From Pseudomonas graminis (GTDB lineage: Bacteria > Pseudomonadota > Gammaproteobacteria > Pseudomonadales > Pseudomonadaceae), in contig NZ_CP053746.1 of NCBI RefSeq assembly GCF_013201545.1, positions 4,168,501 through 4,232,500 of the forward strand: a stretch of 64,000 nt of DNA, given 5' to 3'. A program made the translations under genes and the position numbers. Positions 59,403 to 64,000 of this stretch are shown here, one piece after another (position 1 is the stretch's first letter; each line of letters starts with the position of its first letter). Under the pieces are notes generated by a model. That model saw only the letters and a list, made by a program, of their open reading frames with translations. It was not told the origin of the DNA and ran no database searches.

Positions 59403-59741
59403 ATGGCCATTGAGACGTTCACCTGGCCGACCCAGTTTGGCGATACGCCGGACATAAGCTGGCGCACCCGCAAATCCCGGTTCGGCAATGGCTACAAGCA
59501 GATTGCAGGCGATGGCCCGAACAACAAGGAACAGTCGTTCCCCATCACTTACACCGGCACCAGAGCGACAGCGGTGAAGATCATGGCGTTTCTAGACCGT
59601 CACGGCGGCGCCAAGGCATTTTTGTGGACTAACCCTCTCGGCGAGCTGGGCCTCTACACCTGCGAAAAGGCCGCGCCGACGCCCATCGGGGGCGGCCAGT
59701 TCAAAGTCACCGCCACATTCGAACAAGCCTTCCACCCTTGA
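59403..59741 (+). CDS. Minor tail protein, lambda gpM type
   Basis: A 112-residue protein (MAIETFTWPTQFGDTPDISWRTRKSRFGNGYKQIAGDGPNNKEQSFPITYTG...) of the minor tail protein M family. It takes part in building the tail tip after the tape measure. One base separates it from the tape measure stop. Confidence 0.88.
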   Translation: MAIETFTWPTQFGDTPDISWRTRKSRFGNGYKQIAGDGPNNKEQSFPITYTGTRATAVKIMAFLDRHGGAKAFLWTNPLGELGLYTCEKAAPTPIGGGQFKVTATFEQAFHP

Positions 59742-59750
59742 GAAACCGAT

Positions 59751-60500
59751 ATGCCCTTGATCAGCGACCTGCAGGTCCTAGAGCCAGGCAGCGAGGTGCT
59801 GTTGTTTGAGCTGGATGGCTCCGACTACGGCGCGGACGTACTGCGCTTCCACGGCCATTCCATTCCGCACAGCCCCGAAGAGTTACAGGCGGCCGGCGTC
59901 GATGCCGATCAGCTTCCCGCGAAGTCGATCTGGTGGCAGGGCGAAGAGTACGGCGCCTGGCCAATGCAGATCGACGGCATCGAAGCCAACGGTGACGGCA
60001 CCGCCGTGCGCCCGACGCTCTCCGTCGGCAACGTCAACGGACGGATCACTGCGCTGTGCCTCGCATTCGATGATCTGCTGCAGTTCAAGCTGACAATGCG
60101 GCACACGCTGGCGCGCTACATCGATCCGGCGAACTTCCCGGCCGGCAACACCGAGGCCGATTCCACCCAGGAATCGATCGAGGTCTGGTACATCGACCAG
60201 AAGGTCAACGAGGACGGCGAGACAGTTTCGTGGGAGTTGGCCAGCCCGGGTGATGTGGGTGGCGAGTCGATCGGACGGCAGATGACCACGCTGTGCCACT
60301 GGTGCCTGACCGGCGGATATCGCGGACCTGACTGCGGCTACACCGGCCCGTACTTCGACATGAACGGCAACCCCACGGACGACCCTGAGCACGACGAGTG
60401 CAACGGTCTGCTCACCACCGGCTGCGAGCCGCGCTGGGGCGCGAACAACGAACTTCCCTTTGGCGGCTTCCCGGCCGTATCCCTCATCGCCCGGAGCTGA
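59751..60500 (+). CDS. Minor tail protein, lambda gpL type
   Basis: A 249-residue tail-tip protein of the gpL family. Near the C-terminus four cysteines occur in CHWCLTGGYRGPDCGY and then CNGLLTTGC. In lambda gpL such cysteines bind an Fe-S cluster. The N-terminal DLQVLEPGSEVLLFELDGSDYGADVLRFHGH is typical. Order M-L-K is as in lambda. Confidence 0.9.
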   Translation: MPLISDLQVLEPGSEVLLFELDGSDYGADVLRFHGHSIPHSPEELQAAGVDADQLPAKSIWWQGEEYGAWPMQIDGIEANGDGTAVRPTLSVGNVNGRITALCLAFDDLLQFKLTMRHTLARYIDPANFPAGNTEADSTQESIEVWYIDQKVNEDGETVSWELASPGDVGGESIGRQMTTLCHWCLTGGYRGPDCGYTGPYFDMNGNPTDDPEHDECNGLLTTGCEPRWGANNELPFGGFPAVSLIARS

Positions 60501-60501
60501 C

Positions 60502-61299
60502 ATGCGCAAACACATTCTCAAGGCGGTGCAGGCGCATGCGGCCGCTGAATACCCGCGGGAATGCTGTGGCTTGATCGTCGCCGTCGGCCGGGGGCATCGT
60601 TATATCCCATGCGAGAACACCGCGACTGACCCGAATGAAAAGTTTCGCATCGCGCCGGAGGATTACGCGGCGGCCGAGGACATGGGCGAGGTGATCGGCA
60701 TCGTTCACTCGCACCCCGATGCGACGAGCCGACCGTCGCCGCGTGACCTGGCGATGTGCGAAGCCACGGAATTGCCCTGGCACATTCTCAGTTGGCCAGA
60801 GGGGGATTGGCGCACGATCGCGCCCACCGGGAATACGCCGCTGGTGGGCCGTCCGTTCGTGCACGGGGCTTGGGATTGCTGGCAGGTTTGCGCGGACTGG
60901 TACAAGCGCGAGTGGGGGCTGGAGTTTGAGGCCTTCAAGCGGGAGGACGGTTGGTGGGAACAGGCGGATGGTCCGAGTCTTTATGAGCAGGCTTACGAGG
61001 CAGCGGGGTTTGAGCGTGTGGGCACTCCGCAGCGGGGCGACATGATCGTGATGGAAGTAGGGCGGACGAAGCATCCGAACCATGCGGGGATCTATCTTGG
61101 GTCAGATGCGAGGTTGCCTGGCGAACCGGCTGCTGTTCACGGCGGTGGCCCGTTTCTGCTTCACCACGTGTACGGCAGGCCGTCAGAGATTGTTGTGTTT
61201 GGCGGGCCATGGCATGACAGAACGCGCTTGGTCCTAAGGCATAAAAATGCAATTTCCGGCTTTGAAGGCTTACACGGCGGGCGTGGTTCCGGCAATTAA
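60502..61299 (+). CDS. Tail tip peptidase, lambda gpK type (JAMM + NlpC/P60)
   Basis: A 265-residue protein with two catalytic domains. The first is a JAMM/MPN metalloprotease with E20 (YPRECCG) and HSHP at 69-72, then D82. The second is an NlpC/P60 cysteine peptidase with C126 (GAWDCWQV) and H194 (HPNHAGIY). In relatives it helps mature the tail tip and may cut peptidoglycan during entry. The start is the ATG right after the gpL stop. The gene that normally follows, gpI, is displaced by 2.2 kb. Confidence 0.92.
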   Translation: MRKHILKAVQAHAAAEYPRECCGLIVAVGRGHRYIPCENTATDPNEKFRIAPEDYAAAEDMGEVIGIVHSHPDATSRPSPRDLAMCEATELPWHILSWPEGDWRTIAPTGNTPLVGRPFVHGAWDCWQVCADWYKREWGLEFEAFKREDGWWEQADGPSLYEQAYEAAGFERVGTPQRGDMIVMEVGRTKHPNHAGIYLGSDARLPGEPAAVHGGGPFLLHHVYGRPSEIVVFGGPWHDRTRLVLRHKNAISGFEGLHGGRGSGN

Positions 61300-61857
61300 A
61301 GCGGCAGCCCGTCTGGTGTAATGGAAGATCCGTTCGCCTCTCCCGTTGTGCGTCAGCTTGATGAGTCCGAGAGCGAGCAATTGGTTCAGGTCATCCTCAA
61401 TGAACTGCCCTTCGTCGGCCAGCCAGCCACCGTGTCCGTCAAGAGAATGAAATGTTGTGCCTTGTAGGCTGTGGGTTTCAAGGAGTTTCCCCGAGCCGCT
61501 CGATTCATAAAACCGGAGAAGATCTAGGGCTTGCTCGGAAAGTGCAGAGTCGGGATTAGTGCTGGCGGCCAGCGCCTCGAACCCTTCGACCGCGCTCGTA
61601 TAGCCAGCTAAAGCGGTTTCGATGCGTGCGAGTCTTTCGATGAAGTCGGCACGTTGCACATTCAAAAGAGCTTTGATACTGACAGACGTGCTGTGATTGG
61701 CTTCTATTGCGAGTTTCAAGTCATCTTGACCCGACTGTATGAGCCAAGTCAGGAATGCATCAAAGTCCTTGCCCGACGCTGCATCGCGACTGGATTTGTA
61801 CTGGCCCATGAGGCCAACCAAAGTTGCTAGGGTGCCGGCAGCGCTTAACGGATCCAT
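61270..61857 (-). CDS. Hypothetical helical protein in the K-I insert
   Basis: A 195-residue protein (MDPLSAAGTLATLVGLMGQYKSSRDAASGKDFDAFLTWLIQSGQDD...). It has a hydrophobic first helix, a long helical middle and a C-terminal winged-helix-like end (FIEDDLNQLLALGLIKLTHNGRGERIFHYTRRAAALIAG). It lies on the minus strand, and its end overlaps the gpK gene by 30 bases. It is AT-richer than the tail genes. Function unknown; a lysogen-expressed cargo gene is likely. Confidence 0.65.
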   Translation of the reverse strand: MDPLSAAGTLATLVGLMGQYKSSRDAASGKDFDAFLTWLIQSGQDDLKLAIEANHSTSVSIKALLNVQRADFIERLARIETALAGYTSAVEGFEALAASTNPDSALSEQALDLLRFYESSGSGKLLETHSLQGTTFHSLDGHGGWLADEGQFIEDDLNQLLALGLIKLTHNGRGERIFHYTRRAAALIAGTTPAV

Positions 61858-62096
61858 CTGTCTCTCCCCAGAATGTGAGTGGACAAAGCTACTACGGGCA
61901 GATCCGATTCAGCTACTGAGCGTTTGTCCAGCGCTGGACGGGCAGACAGGATGGAATTTAGCCGATAGTGATAGCGGCTTCGGGGAGTGCTGGCTATTTG
62001 ACTTGACTTATGTTCATCATTAGATTGCGAGCGCTTAAACCGACACTAAGGCCAGAGATATCCTCGGGCCAAGTCTTAAAATTCTAAGGAAAGAAA

Positions 62097-62282
62097 TTGG
62101 CAAAACTAATGTGGATCGTTACCGTAATTATGTCGTTCGTCGGCGCAATTATCGGTTTCACAGGCATCTCAGCTGCCAACGGAGCACCTCAAGAGGCAGC
62201 GGCCGCCGCCATGGGGCTTGCGTGTGCTGTAATCCCCTACTGTGCAGCGCGGGCATTCAGCGAGCTCCGCTCTAAACCCTGA
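62097..62282 (+). CDS. Small two-span membrane protein
   Basis: A 61-residue protein starting with TTG at 62097, close behind AAGGAAAGAAA; an ATG four codons later is worse placed. It has two hydrophobic helices (LMWIVTVIMSFVGAIIGFTGI and AAAAMGLACAVIPYCAARAF). Similar small membrane proteins are common in proteobacteria, of no known role. It has its own terminator. Confidence 0.6.
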   Translation: MAKLMWIVTVIMSFVGAIIGFTGISAANGAPQEAAAAAMGLACAVIPYCAARAFSELRSKP

Positions 62283-62306
62283 CACTAGCAAACGCTCTAT
62301 CAGTCT

Positions 62307-62327
62307 AGCCCAGCCCCGCGCTGGGCT
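62307..62327 (+). terminator. Terminator in the K-I insert
   Basis: AGCCCAGC / GCTGGGCT with a five-base loop and ATTTGATG after it. It separates the plus-strand 61-residue gene from the convergent membrane gene. Confidence 0.7.
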
Positions 62328-62345
62328 ATTTGATGTGGGTATAAT

Positions 62346-62852
62346 TTATCGCTGGAAGCGCCAGATTTTAACTTTTTGCCGGTAATCGACAATCCTGTTT
62401 GCACGGGTCGATCTATAAAGCCAAATCATCTCGAAGATATATGCTGGAAAAGCAGAGATGAAGACTGTGGTCGAATCCGACGCTAGTCGTTCACCCGAGA
62501 TCACCATCACTTCCTTGAGGCCCAACGCCATCAACCAAAAGCCAGCGCTGACGCCAAATAAAACTAGCGCAGTGTTGCCCCTGCTGATCTCCCTGGCGAT
62601 CCACATGTCGTTAAAACGGAACCTGCGAATTTGACGTAGATCATTCAGCTTGAGTTTCCGAAGATATGCCACCGGGCTATTTTGTTTACGGGAGCGGGTT
62701 CGGATAGCAGTCGGAAGCTTCGCAATTAAATCACGCAGCTTCTTAGATCCTCTGGTTATGACCAAAAGGCACACACCGCCCCAAATTCCTGCGGCGCCGT
62801 TTTCCCAAAGCCAGGCGAGGAGCGCCGTGAGACTGTTTGTGTCGATAGGCAT
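62346..62852 (-). CDS. Hypothetical membrane protein in the K-I insert
   Basis: A 168-residue protein with one membrane span near the N-terminus (GAAGIWGGVCLLVITRG), a basic cytoplasmic stretch rich in Arg and Lys, two further spans (TALVLFGVSAGFWLMALGL, TTVFISAFPAYIFEMIWLY) and a basic tail. It is on the minus strand and AT-rich. No family known to me. Phage membrane proteins here may block DNA entry of rival phages, but nothing specific shows it. Confidence 0.6.
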   Translation of the reverse strand: MPIDTNSLTALLAWLWENGAAGIWGGVCLLVITRGSKKLRDLIAKLPTAIRTRSRKQNSPVAYLRKLKLNDLRQIRRFRFNDMWIAREISRGNTALVLFGVSAGFWLMALGLKEVMVISGERLASDSTTVFISAFPAYIFEMIWLYRSTRANRIVDYRQKVKIWRFQR

Positions 62853-63091
62853 GAGTAGTGATTCGTCGGAGAGCTTGATGATGACACGGCCTTGGGGCCG
62901 AATTTTTGCGAGGAGCTAGTCGCAGTGTCCGCAAATTCTATCTCACCCATGTTTTGATGACGAATTCTCAAAGTCAGCTACGTCGAATTTTTCTTTCCCT
63001 CGCGCGCGTCCTGCTTTCCTGCTCGTTATCAAAGTTTTCATGAGTGTCATAGCACTGGTACAGTGCGGCCAAATCACGATGAGGGATCATA

Positions 63092-63523
63092 ATGCGAATT
63101 TTGATAGGGACGCTTACAGTTGCGCTTTTAACTGGCTGCACCACAAACCAGACCACTTACGAGCAGGCAACCCCGGTTGAAAGCTCACGGCTTCTTGCGT
63201 ACCAGTCTCCAGTCGACGGGCCTTCGGGTGTGCTGCTCGTCACACGCGACGGAGGGATGCTCGGGTCGGGGTGTTATTTGGGCGTGTTTGTGAACGGAAA
63301 GCTGTCAGCACGGATAGGACCGGGTGAAAGAGCACAATTCCTGGTCCCCGCAGGCGAAAATCTGATTGGCTCAGGTGGCGACCCGAAAGGTAATGGCTTG
63401 TGCGGGATTGGCGGTATCACCGTCAGAGAAGTAGCTGCCTCAGCCAAATCAGGTGAGATCAAGCGCTTCAGAATATCCGGCGATACGAACTCAGGATTCT
63501 CACTTTCACCAAGCTCGTTTTGA
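63092..63523 (+). CDS. Small lipoprotein in the K-I insert
   Basis: A 143-residue lipoprotein with lipobox LLTGC (lipidated C16). The mature part contains GSGCYLGVFVNGKLSARIGPGERAQFLVPAGENLIGSGGDP and NGLCGIGG, a small beta-rich domain with two cysteines. It resembles widespread short Pseudomonas lipoproteins. Next to tail tip genes, a role in receptor blocking (superinfection exclusion, like Cor) is conceivable. It is followed by its own strong terminator. Confidence 0.7.
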   Translation: MRILIGTLTVALLTGCTTNQTTYEQATPVESSRLLAYQSPVDGPSGVLLVTRDGGMLGSGCYLGVFVNGKLSARIGPGERAQFLVPAGENLIGSGGDPKGNGLCGIGGITVREVAASAKSGEIKRFRISGDTNSGFSLSPSSF

Positions 63524-63536
63524 GCAAAGTTGACTG

Positions 63537-63558
63537 GCCACCTTCGGGTGGCTTTTTT
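63537..63558 (+). terminator. Terminator after the lipoprotein gene
   Basis: GCCACC-TTCG-GGTGGC followed by six Ts; the TTCG loop makes the hairpin very stable. Confidence 0.9.
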
Positions 63559-63572
63559 ATTGGGAGGCCAGA

Positions 63573-64000
63573 ATGGCCGCGCTTGCCGAAATGTGTAACC
63601 CCATGACGACGGTTCTCCTCTCAGGATCGCTTGCCAAGAAATTTGGCCGTGTGCATCGCAGACAGATCGACTCCGGTCAGGTGTGGGAGGCTTTCAGAGC
63701 TTTGAAGGCCACGCTTGCGGGATTCGAGCACGAAATCAAAAGGCTCGACCGGCTAGGAATGCGCTTCACCATTTTCCGTAACCGCAAGAACGTGTCCGCT
63801 GACAGCTTCGAACTCGGCGGCACCCGCGAGCTTCGCATTGTCCCCGTGGTGTCCGGGAGCAAGCGTGCAGGGATTCTGCAAACAATCATCGGGGCAGTGA
63901 TATTCGTTGCGTCGTTCTACGTGCCAGGCATGCAAGGCTGGGGACAATCGCTGGGTGTGTCTCTGATGGTGGGAGGTGTGATGCAGATGCTCAGCCCTCA
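63573..64000 (+). CDS. Tail assembly protein, lambda gpI type (cut by window edge)
   Basis: The first 142 codons of a tail tip assembly protein (MTTVLLSGSLAKKFGRVHRRQIDSG, then VWEAFRALKATLAGFEHEI and a later GGTRELRIVPVVSGSKR). A glycine/hydrophobic region near 100-140 (AGILQTIIGAVIFVAS, GWGQSLGVSLMVGGVMQML) is typical of gpI. It would be followed by the gpJ host-specificity protein outside the window. The ATG at 63573 follows GGGAGGCCAGA. A second in-frame ATG at 63603 also fits the family start. Confidence 0.85.
   Translation, partial: MAALAEMCNPMTTVLLSGSLAKKFGRVHRRQIDSGQVWEAFRALKATLAGFEHEIKRLDRLGMRFTIFRNRKNVSADSFELGGTRELRIVPVVSGSKRAGILQTIIGAVIFVASFYVPGMQGWGQSLGVSLMVGGVMQMLSP

Larger units (their letters stand above)
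18059..64000. mobile_element. Lambda-like siphoviral prophage (left end to tail tip)
   Basis: From the tRNA-Leu to the window end nearly every gene is phage-like, in lambda-like order: integrase, leftward recombination and modification genes, OL-type operators, repressor, OR-type operators, Cro, CII, O, DnaC, NinB, NinG, holin-like genes, terminase, head, tail tube, G/GT-type chaperone, tape measure, and M, L, K, I. A long non-contractile tail (siphovirus) is implied. All essential-looking genes are intact, so the prophage may be inducible. Its right end lies beyond 64000. The left boundary is approximate, since the exact core site needs the second copy. Confidence 0.93.

Overview
The window looks like a Pseudomonas chromosome. 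It is high in GC, uses GC-ending codons, and carries the gacA-uvrC-pgsA-tRNA-Gly-tRNA-Cys block that is typical of the genus. A large temperate siphophage is integrated beside a tRNA-Leu gene. All calls come from reading the sequence and recognising protein families; no database search was possible.

Host part (1 to about 18060). Positions 1-3792 hold a 3-hydroxybutyrate module: a dehydrogenase (cut by the window edge), a GntP-type permease, and a sigma-54 activator. A sigma-54 promoter and a palindrome lie ahead of the permease. Next come the yejABEF peptide ABC importer, a parvulin (ppiC), a cytoplasmic-looking family I lipase and a DAHP synthase. The DAHP synthase lies behind a long leader with an aromatic-rich leader peptide, a strong terminator and a second small ORF, which together look like a transcription attenuator. 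Two divergent small HTH genes precede gacA, uvrC, pgsA, tRNA-Gly, tRNA-Cys, sodC and tRNA-Leu(UAA).

Prophage left arm (18222 to about 33700). The integrase is followed by a long, mostly leftward early operon: AlpA-like regulator, HNH nuclease, a large cytosine methyltransferase with nine PTIT-type modules, PAPS-reductase-like protein, Dam-type methylase, NdpA, a YqaJ exonuclease with RecT, a string of tiny stop/start-coupled genes, and a CsrA-family regulator at the promoter end. Several AT-rich genes on the opposite strand (23500, 24188, 25985) look like inserted cargo.

Immunity region (33650-38450). This is organised like lambda. Two operators sit on a leftward promoter at 33651-33691 and three on the right at 37448-37509. 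Between them are the S24-type repressor and, directly downstream on the same strand, a HipA-like kinase plus a DUF3037 gene in the position lambda uses for rexAB. Cro-like and CII-like genes follow.

Replication, lysis and virion (38514-64000). The order is O-like initiator with possible iterons, DnaC-like loader, NinB, NinG, two holin-like proteins, terminase, portal, head, connectors, tail tube, a tail chaperone pair with a perfect -1 slippery site (GGGAAAC), tape measure, then M-, L-, K- and I-like tail tip genes. Opposite-strand or foreign-looking genes interrupt this at 42760 (HicB-like), 44389 (possible PD-(D/E)XK nuclease), 50027, and 61270-63523 (four genes between K and I). The right end of the prophage, its attachment repeat, the tail fibres and any endolysin lie beyond the window.
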